Part shown: piece by piece, positions 1-11,728 of the stretch
Layout: every line of letters begins with the position of its first letter
Numbering within the stretch: the first letter of the stretch is position 1
NCBI GenBank assembly: GCA_003313425.1
Contig: NHZP01000013.1
Span: forward strand, 744,001 to 808,000
Reading direction: 5' to 3'
Origin: Pseudopyrenochaeta lycopersici
Taxonomy: Eukaryota > Ascomycota > Dothideomycetes > Pleosporales > Pseudopyrenochaetaceae
DNA: 64,000 nt
Made by a program: the position numbers and the translations under genes
The notes under the pieces: generated by a model
What the model saw: only the letters and a program-made list of their open reading frames with translations
Databases searched by the model: none
What the model was told of the DNA's origin: nothing

Positions 1-246
1 AACTGGCCAGATGCGTGTTCTAGACGTACATGGACCCGTGTTGGAGTCCGGCTCAAGACGTTGCAGAGCATCAGTTTCCACAAGAGATCTCAAGGTAATA
101 ACAAGATCTCTGAGCTCATTTAGTAGCAAATTTCCCTGGTCTTGTAAGTTACGGTCTGTCGTCAAGGCTTGAACACGTTTGATCAAACGCTCCGCCAGCG
201 TGTAATTGGTAACGCAAAGAGCTGCGACGCTAATGGGATCGGCCAT
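1..246 (-). CDS. Edge-truncated gene with fungal STAND-type N-terminal domain
   Basis: An open frame begins at the ATG at 246-244 and runs leftwards off the window with no stop for 82 codons. It begins MADPISVAALCVTNYTLAER and continues as an amphipathic helical segment (LIKRVQAL, LLLNELRDLVITLRSLVE). This 'MADP/MAEP' start plus helix-rich heptads is what is seen in the N-terminal domains of many fungal STAND/NLR-like and ankyrin proteins (known of the family). Assignment to that group is inference, because the NACHT/NB-ARC part would lie outside the window. The downstream part of the frame (DSNTGPCTSRTR) may run into an intron. The protein could instead be a short stand-alone helical protein. 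Confidence 0.5.
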   Translation of the reverse strand, partial: MADPISVAALCVTNYTLAERLIKRVQALTTDRNLQDQGNLLLNELRDLVITLRSLVETDALQRLEPDSNTGPCTSRTRIWPV

Positions 247-1636
247 TTGTAAGACAAAAAGTTTTCACCAGCTTTATTACTGGGTATGCTAGAAGTCGTT
301 CACAGTGGGTAGGCTGAAAGTGACTGTCTTCAGCTTATGTGGAAAGAGGGGTTGCATGCACAGCCGCGCAGCCTCGTGCATAGGCGACCACCGCATCGCG
401 ATTCTCTGCCATAGCTCGACATCCTATGAAGGCGCTGACATAATTGCTCAAGGCTGAAATGGAGACTGTGAATTATATGCTGTCTGAGCAAAATAATCTG
501 GTGAGTATGTAGCACTGACTATTTGCAGAGCACTGTATTCAGCAGAAGCTAACGTCAGAATGTACACTAACAATAGACAGCATTCTCCCAGTACGCAGCC
601 TAGAAGGAATAGGTATATTTCACCGCTACAAGTGACATTTCGCAACAACCTCCGTCACGTTCCCTACCAATAAAAGTGACTGGATGGTATTTCTAACGAG
701 TAGTGTATCGTATTCATCTTCATCTACTTAGCTTTAGACCTCCTCAACACTCTCTATTGGCGCGCTTGAAATTGTTCTCAAGTGTTCTCAGACTTCCAAG
801 TCAAAAGTTTTGATCACATGTAGTAGAATTCTCGCATCCAAGTTGCAAACCTCTCTATCGCTCAACTGTCATTCAACGTCCCCTTATATACGTCGTGTGT
901 GCAAGATTACTGGGAAAAGTGCAGTCTTGCATTATAGCAAATGGATATCGTGTTCCCCTTATTTTCAAACCTGACCATTGATTGCACGACCATTTTTTGT
1001 TTCATGTGTAACTTGATAGCATGAACTGGGACAAGCATGCTCCTCGAATAATCAACAGTATTGGTAAAGGCTTCGGAAGCTCTTCTTGGCCTGGTGAGCT
1101 ACCTCAACATTCCACTTTCACGAAGGTGCACCTACTCTGCTAGTCGAATAAATTCTACGGTGCTCAGCCTCCTCTTACACTGACGTCATCGGATCTGAGA
1201 GGTATTTTCAAATTCCAACGTAGACCGATATACGCCACACCAACAAACCCATGTGTAGATCACATAGCAGCTCTCAAAACGAAAGTATCGTGGGCAAGAA
1301 GCGTAAATCGAACATGAAGAGACAGATTTGAAGACGTGTAATATTTGCAACAGTATTCAATATTCATAGCGAATGTAGTACATGACCCAGACAAAAATGC
1401 AAACCATATCTGTGACCGAATAACCCCAGCGCCTGCCCATGCCATCCGAGTCATCGTACATCATATCAAGTACGTATAATAGGAGAAAAATCCTATGTGG
1501 TATGCAGTAAATGGGTATGTCGAGAAAGTGACAGGAAGAAGTGAAGGCTTCAACGTCAAGTGAAGCTTATGAACATATGTAATGAAAATAACTTGAAGGA
1601 GTGATTTTCCTTTTTTTCTCTTCAAACATAAAATCC
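247..1636. other. Intergenic, no gene seen
   Basis: The stretch has only short frames with no recognisable protein. It must hold the promoter of the left-edge gene and the 3' end of the transglycosylase-LysM gene. No RNA gene or repeat was seen. Confidence 0.4.
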
Positions 1637-2822
1637 TCATGCAGCAACGCAGTAGCGGTATCCGGCCCAAAGATTTGTGCACGCATCGTTCAATTGCGAG
1701 TTTAGCTGACGGAGCTTGGCGAAGTCGATTGGCATAGTCTCACAAGTGTCGCCTGTCTTCGGAGCATAATACTTGGTGCAACCGCTCGCAGCTCCTTCGA
1801 TTATGGGGTCCGAAGAGTCTGATTCATCGCCTTGGCTCTTATTGTTTGTGTTCTTGTCATTCACAGTGGCGTCCAATTGTGGCGTGACGGGGCTGGGAAG
1901 CGTAGGAGCAGGTTCCGTTGGGGCCGGAGTGGATTCTTTCTGCTCAACATTTTTTTGTTCGTTATCGACTTGCTGGTTGCCGATTTGCTGATTGCTATTT
2001 TGGTTGCTGCTACTTATCTGGCCCTGAGCGCTGGACAGAGTAGCGATAACATCCGTATTGCAAACACTGTCACCGAAGGGCTGGACTAGGCGATTGGCAA
2101 TATCTGATGCATAGCACTTTGTAGGGCCTATGCCGAGATTGGTGGCATCCATAAGAACTTCGCCAGCGTTATATCGACGGGCAGCCTTGTACCACTTGCT
2201 ATCGTCACTGGCACCAGCGGAATCGAAGAAGTCGAGAGAGTTCTTTAGAGTGGTTCTGAGACCTTCCCCTGCAGTACCATCATGAATCATACCGCGAATT
2301 GTGTCAGAAGGGCAAGGCGAGATTGGATTGCCGTCAGGGTTGCAGGAAGCCTTTCCGGCACTCTGCATGAGACCTGGATTGTCAAAGTCGTAGTGGGTCG
2401 TATGTACCCGCACGCAACCCTTTGACTCTTGCACAATCACAGCGAGTATAAGCTCCTTTGGTATCCCCGAAGCGTCTGATTCTGCCTCAATACTCTGTTT
2501 GATAGCTTGCATCTCGGTCTCATCGTTATTTTTGCCCCAGCCATGGTTCTCGCACGATTGCTGAATGGTCTGGAGGTTCGCATCCCTGGACAATGAGCTT
2601 GTGTCGCGGGTTTCCCAAGGGCTTCACTTACCAGGCCTGCTCAAAAGGCATCCACTCGCTTTGCTTCGGCCATCCAGCAGCCGTTGACCCATCGCCACCG
2701 AACATGACATAGTTTCCCCGCGCCGCTAGGGTCTTAGATCTGATAGCATTCAGGCGAAGAGGCGCGGCAAGAGAAAGCGCAAAGATGCTGCTAGCAGCGA
2801 AAGTGAAAGTAGTGACCAACAT
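1637..2822 (-). CDS. Secreted SLT transglycosylase/lysozyme-like protein with C-terminal LysM
   Basis: Two exons, complement(1637..2585, 2632..2822), give 379 aa. The 46-nt intron has GTAAG and CAG ends and splits a TGG codon. Residues 1-20 are a signal peptide (MLVTTFTFAASSIFALSLAA). A lysozyme-like SLT fold follows: ESDASGIPKELILAVIVQES, in which the Glu of VQES is the expected catalytic acid, then GLMQSAGKASC and KAARRYNAGE. A Q/N/P-rich linker leads to a final LysM: YYAPKTGDTC ... LNSQLNDACTNL ... YRYCV. The predicted activity is cleavage of peptidoglycan or chitin-like glycans outside the cell, with LysM giving GlcNAc-polymer binding. The start was chosen because it gives the signal peptide; an upstream frame is open but has no sensible protein. 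The combination suggests an antibacterial muramidase; activity is inferred, not shown. Confidence 0.85.
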
Positions 2823-4716
2823 TCCTGTTGTGGTTTGGACAGACGCTCTTGGCCTTTTCAGTTGTACTTGCCTCCGAGATAAAGAGAAAGTGAGACGAGG
2901 GTAGACAAGGAGAGTGTAGTGGGCAGACCAAATGGAAAGCAAAGAAGGAATGAATTGAAGGCTAGCCTTCTGTGAGGACGTTATGAAAGGAAAAAAACGA
3001 GAAAGAACACGGTAGTTAGTGTTGTAAAGAGTGATGCAGGCGGGACCTACCTTATTAAATGAATGAACATGGTGGGGCTCTTGCCAGGAGAAAAGGGTTA
3101 CACTCTCCTGACATCCACAGAGGCACTGTTTCTTCGCATAGTGAGCGCCGCATGTCTGCACGGATGCCCTATTCTGAGATCCTTGCACATGTGAGATCTG
3201 GTCCTGTTCCTGGCGGCAAGTCTTACTCGGCAAAGGCGTGGGTAAGACGGAGCGACACCACATTGGGTAGCCAAGCGCCAAAATGTGTCTTTTCTTACAC
3301 TGACAGATATTGCGATTCCCTGTTCGGTCATTAGCCGGCAAGGCCAGAATCAATCTACCTGAGAACGGCGCAATCGCCCAGAGAGTGCTGATGCAGAACG
3401 CCTTGCAGTGCTTGTAACCACGGACCGTGTTCCTTATCGATAGCATTCGGGTGAAATTCCGTCGGCTGTTAATCTCGAAGAATAAACTGCGATCGCCATG
3501 CAGGTGTTTGACAGGGGGTTCACTTTGATTCGTGGAACCTGTGTGGAACCTGTCAACCAGCGGTGCTATGTCGGTGCTTGTGCGGTCCACAGACGCAATG
3601 CAGAAGGTACTCTGCGAGAAGAATCGTGAGGGATAGCAGAGATTCTCAGAGGAATACGAGGCTGCTGATCACGCAAAGACTAGCGACGTTATAGTCATCT
3701 CAGCGCTACCGTGACATAAGGGCTGAGGCGAAGCCATTGATCCCAGGGGCGCGCCTCGGGGCAGCTACACATCAGTACAAAGCAAAGGGAGACTAGGTGG
3801 GGCTTCTACAGCGGCGTAGTGGCTCCTGTTCGCTCAAACCCGAACAACTGTGGATAAGTGTCTGAGTACGGATAATAAAGCCAGGTGTCTTGTGGCGGCA
3901 TGATGCTGAGGTCCGAACACATGTGGCGCAGCCGAAGAACCACCCAACTAGGATAAATCTCCAGACGAGGTGTGGCGAAGTAAGGCATGGTTGCTGACCC
4001 CAGTAAAAAGGCTTCTCGCACCAGCCAATGTCGGGGATGGCACCACCAGGCGATTGATCCCGAGCTACGGAAGTCAAAACCTTTCTGAGGACTCACTGGA
4101 TGTTGATGGGCAAGACATGGACCATACGTGGAAATTACTGAGCGACGGGGGAGCCTAAAATGGTGTTCCTCGCATAGGCTACTGGCGTGGAGTTTGTACT
4201 TCTGGGCTTGTGAACATTGCTGGCGCGTGTATGTCTCACCAGATGTAGCCGGCACACAAGTATCCCTACGCAAGATCTACTGTTGAAGCTGAAGAGGAAT
4301 CATTGTTCAGAAGTAGGCGGTGGTTGAACTACTTGACGAGATGTAGAGAAGACGGAACAGTTATACAGTGGAGCGATATTGTCAACGTTCGCTATATAGA
4401 AGCGATAGCGGCATGGATCAGTATTAGTGCTCTTTAGCTGAGTGCTCTTGCGAATGTGCAGTAGCAGTGAACGAATCATGAGTTGCATTGTGTAACGAAC
4501 GATAGCTGGGCAACCAGACCAAAGAAAAGTGTAACTCTATAAAACAATGGGATATCTCGCGTGTGCCAATGTCCGCCCAAACCTCTCTTGCTCGACCTCT
4601 CACATCCCCTGCAACCAGGTCTGCCCTCCAAGACCATCAGTCTAAATGGGCAGGCTCGATCCGTCCAATGCCCAAGTATGCTGAACCCTCTGGTATATGT
4701 GAGGCGTCCTGATTAA
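2823..4716. other. Intergenic, no gene supported
   Basis: This lies between the transglycosylase-LysM gene and the GFA-domain gene. Several frames of 60-155 codons are open on both strands, but their composition (Arg/Ser/His-rich, no domain, no plausible splice context) looks like chance. Some sequence at 2823-3100 is probably the 5' leader and promoter of the transglycosylase gene. Confidence 0.4.
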
Positions 4717-5118
4717 TCATAGACTTCGGCCATCGACCTGTCGACGTTGAAGTGTACGGACATCCACGTCTTGGAACATGCGTACCTGCAACCATTAGAA
4801 TCAAAAACCTATTTGTCAGTGGCCGGGAAGAGATATTACTCACGTTCAAAGCCTTGACTCCCTCATAAAAGCCTGGCTCCATGCTCTCAGCCATCAAACT
4901 ACTGCCACAGCGACTGCAGAAGTAATGCTGTACGCGATGCTTTCCAAAGCTGTATTTTTCCACAAGTTCATTATCCAACCCCACAGTTTCGAATTCGATG
5001 CAATTGTTTTGAACATAGACATTCAAGTACCCATTTCGTGCGCAGATGCTGCAGTTGCATTCTACGACCCACGCCTCAAGGTCATCGAGTGCAGGGGAGA
5101 GCGTGACTGTGTACCTAA
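4717..5118 (-). CDS. GFA (glutathione-dependent formaldehyde-activating/CENP-V-like) domain protein, 5' exon unresolved
   Basis: The main exon (about 4844-5118) encodes YTVTLSPALDDLEAW, then ECNCSICARNGYLNVYV, then HYFCSRCGSSLMAESMEPGF. These are the paired zinc-binding CxxC motifs and core of GFA proteins. A 58-nt intron (4843..4786, GTGAGT...CAG) joins ALN to VRMFQDVDVRTLQRRQ, ending at TGA 4719-4717, which matches the usual tail of fungal GFA proteins. The first exon, expected to carry a start and a CHCG-type motif, was not found convincingly upstream. A weak candidate starts at 5571 (MSIDIGD ... SHCGAS). The gene may therefore have a long first intron or be 5'-truncated. Fungal members are mostly uncharacterised zinc proteins; a role with formaldehyde should not be assumed. 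Confidence 0.65.
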
Positions 5119-8100
5119 CTAACTGACAGTGACAAGAAGCTTGGTACTGTGGGCACAGTTAGTGTCTGGAGTCAATTGGGGGATCCTAGGATGAAAATAT
5201 AGTGACGACAAAAGTGGAAAAAATAAAGGAAATGCTGAGAGGAGTTGATCGCTGTCTCCAAGGCCAAGGAAACCAGAAAATGAGTGCTGGGATAATCCGT
5301 AAGGTGTGGATCTTACGGCAATGACCACTAGCGATATAGAATGCCGTTCTCGATACAGATAAGTAATGCCGGTTGTCTCAAAGCCTAACTTTAGGCCACA
5401 CATCTGATCGGCTTCCAGAAGAAGATGGCTTGCGCTCAAAAAAAAAAAGCCATGCAGAATTGCAACGCTCCAATGCGCCTGGTTCAGAAAAACTTGTCTT
5501 CGTAACCCTGGAGATGCTCCACAATGGGATGGAACCCGTAGAGAAATCGAATCTCCAATGTCGATTGACATGGTCCAGGCGGAATGAGTTTACTTCCAGC
5601 GCGATGACCATTTGTCGTAAGGGTTGTTGCACATAATTATGGAGGAGTTTCGCAAGGGGCGTGGCTCGTAGTATTGATAACAAAAAGATAGACAAAGAAA
5701 AATGAATCTTCTAATCATGACGATGGAGGAATGTTGTAAGCAAAGACAAGACGTGCTCCACAATAAGAATGATTGAAGTAGGCGAATTTTTAATTCATAC
5801 CTTTTTGCTCGATTTCGTTGTAGCCATTGCGTGAACCGTAGGATACTGAATATCGGAAGTTCTTCGGTTGTTGAGGTTGATGGCTATTGAGAAGGGATGA
5901 AGCGGTAGAAAGTATATAGGATACGTTTTGGCGACTGTGGAGGAGACGACTTCTGAAGACGTCCCCGAAATGCGTAAAAGGCTTTTGTAGTGTCTGCAAG
6001 TGGTACCAGTGATTGGCTTGGTAGAGAATATATGGACTTGACAGTTTTGTGAATGTCACAGAACGAGACCAGGAAAGTTGCGGAGGTGAGCTTAGTATGG
6101 GTGTGTGCGAGGATGTAAATTTGCCGATATTGCGAAGGAGTGCTCAAGATCTTGATGCTCTTATACGTTGTGTCTGCTCTAGTCAACCATTCAAGGTACG
6201 TACCCGGAGGTCAAACGCAGTTGTCGATTTAGTGAACGAATGTCTCGGCCCGCAGCACCTCACTCCGACTCTACGACCCCTTCTTCTATTTTCATGCACA
6301 AGTGCCGTCATTTCCCCATCACTATCAAACAAAGAGCATGCAGCCCCGTTACCCATAACGTTAAGTGCAAAGCGGCCAAGCATGAGGCTAGCTTCGCATT
6401 CCCGTGAATTAATCGAGCAAGATTTCAGCTCGACAGGGTAACAAAGTGCGGCTCGTCTGCTACTAATTGGCTAGTGAACGCGATAAGCGAACCATGGGTA
6501 GAGTAACCGGACGTTGGGGCCTGTTTAAGGTTATAAAGGGCTCGTGTTGGGGCCACGATGTCAGGTGTGTGGCGCAAGTTTGCACAAGCACGCTTCAATG
6601 GTCGCTAAGAGCCGGCTGGTAAATTGGCGGTAGCCTTGCGGCAGGCTGCAAGAAAATCTACATAGGTTGCAATTCTAGTGCCTTTTGTTCGCCGATGTGA
6701 AAAGCACTGTCCAGGTATACTGAAACTTCAGGGTCCCAAAATGTTCGTTGGTGCTCTAGTGCTTGAGATGATCACGCTCTTCTCGCTTTCAAGCCTCGAT
6801 CTGGTACCTCATGTCCCTGCATAACGGTAGCGGTTGCTATATCGAGGCCTGACATTTTGGGAGTGCGGCTCGTAAGCATACAACGGTGGCATCCCAGATA
6901 CTGGGAAAGTCAGTACTTGGTGAAAACCGAAGTAGCGGAGAATATTCGACGAATGGGATAGGATCTAGGGCCTGTCTTTCAACCGTTTTGCTAGCTGGTT
7001 TGAATGTAGTGCTGCGTTCAGTCGTTTCGGGGTGCTCTCTCCGGCGCTTTGCAAGTTCGTATTGCGCGCGTGGCAGAGAACCACGGAACGTGGTGGGATG
7101 AGGCTTCAAGCCACCGAGCAGAAGCTGGAGGTACCATCAGTTTGTCGCATAGCTAGATTTATCAACCTATCGCAGCGCAGATCATTGACCTGGCCAGCTC
7201 ATTGTCAAACAAAAGGCGGTTAAATAAAAGTAGTGTGTCAAGTCTCGAAATCGAGGAGTGGGCTCGATGATCGTTCCGTCACTCTCTTGCTTGTGGAACC
7301 TGTGGTGGGAGGCGGATAAACAGGCCGTAACCTGTGGGAGCAGGGCCAGGCAAACGCTATACGTAGTTGCTACGGTAGTGGGTGGTGATAGGCATGATAG
7401 GTACTCGTCTCGGTGGCTTCCCATAGAATGGACGGACTCGCAAAGAAGATCGCAGCAGTCGAATGCGATGAATACAGTCGGTCTAACGTCATACTAGCTG
7501 ACATTCCCTCGTATCTTTCTTTCCTTGTCCGCTTCGGATCTCGTATTGCTTTCCAGGCTTGCTCTCAGGGCTGAAACGTGGCAGTCGTGATTTTGGAATG
7601 GTTCAATCGCCGGTAATTTTAGGCGGGCTTATTATGGCAACAGATTGGCGCACCTGGCCGTGTTCGCTTGTCGAAACTCTCACTCCAATTACAGCCCCAT
7701 CTTTTAAGATAAATTGAAAACCCTTCACAATCCACTCTCTCACCATCGGCGACTCTGAAAAATCTTTCGAGGCGTCAAGTAGCAGGCGAGACTGGCGCGT
7801 GAGTTGAGGTCGAACATGAGACTGCTGCGCAAAGGTCACAAGTCGAAAAGCACAACGAATGACGCGTGTGACGGTTCTTAGCATTGTGTCGCGATCACAA
7901 ATAGGAACGCGCCGGCACGCACTGTGCAAGAAGACAAGAGTTATGGCAGTGCTTTGTCCTCGGCCATTGGGTGACGTCAATGTAGCTTCCTTCGTCGGTT
8001 TAATATGCCACAAATCGACTTGAGGTCCTCCTAGCCTCATTCGGTCCTACCAAGGAAGGCACAGCTTCCTACTTTGTCCTTTGCAGGAAAGGGCTATCCA

Positions 8101-8738
8101 GAACGACTTGGGATTGACGTCACGCCGTTTCCGTCCCGTCACCATAGACTTGTGGCGTCACCAGCCTCATGGTGGATGTCAATGACAGAGGAAGGTGAGC
8201 ACGCGACACCATCACGTACTGTTTGCAACAGAATGTCCAGCACGTTCGTTAGTAAAGAAAGAAGTAAAACAATGTCTCCTTGCCTGTGCGACGCGTCCCT
8301 GCACCCGGCCCCAATAGATACCGAGGATCCGGGAGCATGAAATAGCAAAAGTGGATCTCTACACGCAAGCTTCAGTGCCAAGGGCAGAAACACACCTCCC
8401 TTTCGGCCTTGATCATTCTCTGGGCAGGGAATCACCCGCCCAAACGTCACTCTTTCATCCTTCTCCAAGTACTTCCACACACTCCTTCCCCTCTTTCGCA
8501 TTCCTTTCGCTCCCCTGGCCCGTTGAGGTGCGGTCGCGTGCTCGAAACGATCTTGGTGCAAACCACTTCCCCACACAACGACTGTTCTTTAAACCCACGT
8601 CAGCCTGTCGCGGCCGTATTCGTCATCCTGTTCAGATTTCCAGTAAACTCGTTCGAAGTTTTTTGAAGGCTTGATGATATAGGTTTTCGGAAGACTTCAT
8701 TGCAGGAACGCGTCAATCCTGCAGGCACACAACACAGC
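5119..8738. other. 3.6-kb gene-poor interval
   Basis: No convincing gene was seen on either strand. Frames up to 145 codons exist (for example 7603-8040 and 8139-8576, both minus) but show no domain, signal peptide or conserved splice continuation. A missing first exon of the GFA gene may lie at the left end. The right end holds the promoter of the PAP2 gene. Confidence 0.35.
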
Positions 8739-10022
8739 ATGCCAAACTTCACAGTACCCGATGATGGCCAGTGGAATAGCAAGCCAGCGTGGAAGCTTCC
8801 GGGATGGTGTGAGCCCCTGGTCAGTTGCGTCGAGCTTCCCGAAATCATCTACTTGTGAGACGGATAGCTAACCGCTTCACACCAACAGATGGTTGCTAGT
8901 ATCCTCTTCTTCGCTATGTTCATGACACGAAAGCGTGATTTTAAGATATTCGGACGATCATCCTCACAAGCGGGCTATCTTGACGGCGCGACCAACGGGT
9001 CTTCGGACCACCTCCTCCCGGAGGATACAGATAGCGACAGCGACTACGAGATCACAACAGCTAAGAACCCGCCGAAACTGCGAAGAATTTGTTGCTGGAA
9101 AATTGCAACCCCAAACACGTCGCGCTTCCGAAACAACATTCACAGTCGCATTCTTCAGCGCTTCCCCTTTTTGATTGAAATGTTTTACTGGATCATCAAC
9201 TATGCATTTTATCGCATGACTTCGGTGCTGTCAAGCAAACTCTTCGCAGGGAGGGGTATATGGGATGTCTCCCAAGAGCATGGGATCGCAATACTGGAGG
9301 CCGAGGAGTACGGCATGCTGAGTTTTCTGTTCCCAATCAGAGAAAGGGATGTGCAACAGTGGTTCATGCAAGGACACCAGGATGCGCTAACAGTGCTGAA
9401 CAAGTGCTATGCGCTGATCCATATTCCCGGTACGGTCGGATTCATCTGCTGGTACTATTACGTTGCGCCCTCCTTCGACACATTTTCCATTGCGCGTCGA
9501 ACCCTGACACTTACCAACTTTTGCGCCTTTATAACCTTCGTCATCTATCCGTGCATGCCTCCTCGACTTTTGCCCCAGGAATATGGCTTCTTGGATACTG
9601 TCCGACACGATGATGCACAAAGCGTATGGATGAGTGGGAAATTCGTCAATCAGCTCGCTGCCATGCCATCTATGCATTTTGGCTACTCATTCTGTATCGG
9701 CATGACGATGATATACCACTCCGGACTCTTTCGACGGACTCTTGAACGAGGCGAAGTGCGCAAGAACATGTTCTGGAAAATCTTCTATTTGACTATTGGA
9801 GTTGGATACCCTGCATTTATTTTGACCACAATCGTGGCAACAGCGAACCATTACTTCATGGACGCTATGGTTGCGACCTGCTTTGTTTTCTTTTCTTTCT
9901 TCTGCAATAAGGTTTTCTACGTCTTCATACCCCTCGAAGACTTTTTGTTATACATCATTCGCGCAGACAAGCCGATACCCACAACTGGCGATCGTTTCCA
10001 TGAACGAGGCGGAAGGATATGA
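8739..10022 (+). CDS. PAP2-superfamily membrane protein (inositolphosphotransferase/AUR1-like)
   Basis: Two exons, 8739..8819 and 8889..10022, give 404 aa. Exon 1 encodes MPNFTVPDDGQWNSKPAW and ends ...GWCEPL; the 69-nt intron starts GTCAGT, a weak donor, and is in phase 0. Several hydrophobic segments follow. The PAP2_3 signature is clear: FVIYPCMPPRLLP, then AAMPSMHFGYSFCIG (motif C2 with the conserved His), then ANHYFMDAM (motif C3 with the catalytic His/Asp pair). The C-terminus is cytosolic and basic. The family contains lipid phosphatases and the inositol phosphorylceramide synthase subunit AUR1, acting in ER or Golgi membranes. The exact substrate cannot be told from sequence. If the first exon is wrong, translation could begin at ATG 8889. 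Confidence 0.8.
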
Positions 10023-10594
10023 TTGCTCTATTTCTTGTTCACTTCTTTTTGCTTTGTTCGGATGCCGATAGGGATATACATGGTCGCATACTAGAGCGCA
10101 CTGCATTTGTACCGGCGCTTGGTTGGGAACACCTGATTTGCTACAGGAAACCTCGTGTCTGTAGCGCTGAATATATATCTGCATGATACCACTCGATTCT
10201 GATTTCAACAAATTCCTTTTATACTCATTACTTTGCCCTCAGTGAGGTCAACGTTGACGTGCACTAATATACTCCAGTCCACGGGGATGAGGGCACGCCA
10301 AGGCTGTCCCTGGGTAAGCACACGTGCAACTTGAAGCTGAGCTCTTCCTACGTCAAGATTCGCGTCCAAGCTCCGAGTCCAGCCTTCTTCAACCAACCTC
10401 TCTGTCGCCGTGAAAGTGAAACTTAGTACACTCGTTTATATCAATCGCTCTTTCTCATTCACTAGTTTCAATTTCAAGCTAATTGCAACTATACTCTCAC
10501 CATTTGCTGCCGCTTGCCCTTGCTCTATCGTAGCCCCACTCTCTTCCAAGCACCTTCTTTCCCTGTCGTATCTATCTATTATCACACAATCGCT
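10023..10594. other. Intergenic with pyrimidine-rich leader
   Basis: This holds the 3' end of the PAP2 gene and, from about 10430, a CT-rich stretch typical of fungal 5' leaders directly before the BTB gene. No other gene is seen. Confidence 0.4.
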
Positions 10595-11728
10595 ATGGCG
10601 GATAGTGAGCAGCAAACACCAATTGAGGAGACACATGTAGGCGACGTCGAGATGGATGACGGGGCCGATGATGCGACGGCGGGTGCAGCAGAGGATACCG
10701 CCCTTACAAAACTCGAACCTGAGGCACCGAAGCTGGTCTTGTTCGCAGAGTAAGTGAATCTTGATGTGATCGCGTGATCTGATAGGGTAAAGATAATTGA
10801 TGGGGAATGAGTTATCTTTCAAGCACAGTGGCAAAGCGAGTAGTGTCGGCATGTCCGCACTCTAAGCGCAAGATATTGCTCACACAGGTGCCAGCAAAGC
10901 TCAGCCGCACAATACATCTTTCTACGGCTTATAGAAAACTTAACAGACAGGCCTTGCCGCTGACGAGAGCCCAGCTTAGTCAAAAGTCCAATTGTGGAGG
11001 TTATTGTTGGGTCTGGGGACGAGCAAACCACATATTCCGCACACGAGGCTGTCCTTGTCAGATCGCCAGAGTTTGCGAACCAAGTTGAACAGTTCGTGCC
11101 AGGAGGCGTATGTTTTATGATAACTCTTCCGCTTCCCAGAAATTGTTTTGCTGATTCTTCGCAGCCTCGGCAGATCATCTTGACAGATGTGGATGTTGAT
11201 GCTATGGGCTCGGTAGTGGAATATCTTTATACGGGCGAATATTTCCCCAAGAAGACGTCGTCCGCGCGAGATGCTCCACTGGAGAAAGACCCTCGTCAAC
11301 CGAATGCCGACGACGATGGCCTTGGCCTCCTCGTACACGCCCGCATCTACACCCTCGCCGACCGCCTCTCACTCCCTGAGCTCAAATCCCTCGCACACTC
11401 CAAAATCCACCGCACAGCCTCGACCGCAAAAGGCGAGCTCGCATACGCCCGATACGTCTACAAGGTGTCAAAACCAGAAGACAATACAATTCGTAAGCCA
11501 GTCGCTGCGTTTTGGGCATCTCGGAGCTTCTCGCTGCGGCATGATGCGGAACCAGAATTCAAGGCCATGTGCCTGGAGTTTCCACAGTTTTCATATGATG
11601 TGCTCCAATTGGTGCTCGATCAGCAGGAAAAGAGTAGACGTACTGGAGGCGATGATGCATCGTCACGTAGTGGTCCAGCGGTAGTACCGGGCAGCACGAG
11701 AAAGAGGGCTAGGGTCAGTCAGATATAG
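10595..11728 (+). CDS. BTB/POZ domain protein
   Basis: Three exons, 10595..10749, 10975..11107 and 11165..11728, give 283 aa. Exon 1 is acidic (MADSEQQTPIEETHVGDVEM). The exon 1-2 junction restores LFADLVKSPIVEVIVGSG, the classic BTB opening; then AHEAVLVRSPEFANQVEQF, IILTDVDVDAMGSVVEYLYT and a helical region LLVHARIYTLADRLSLPELK. The tail is Ser/Arg-rich with a possible nuclear signal (STRKRARV). BTB domains dimerise and often recruit cullin-3; fungal proteins of this size are mostly uncharacterised. The second intron (57 nt, GTATGT...CAG) is a multiple of three, in phase 0 and has no stop, so a retained-intron isoform would stay in frame. Confidence 0.85.

Noticed and set aside
2628..3590. 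320-codon minus-strand frame upstream of the transglycosylase gene
   Set aside because: Only its last 64 codons (from 2822) are coding, as the signal-peptide exon; the rest has no protein character.
3806..4273. 155-codon minus-strand frame
   Set aside because: Cys/His/Arg-rich without domain or homologous look; overlapping chance frames on the same strand.
7603..8040. 145-codon minus-strand frame
   Set aside because: No recognisable domain, start context or splice partners; cannot be told from chance.
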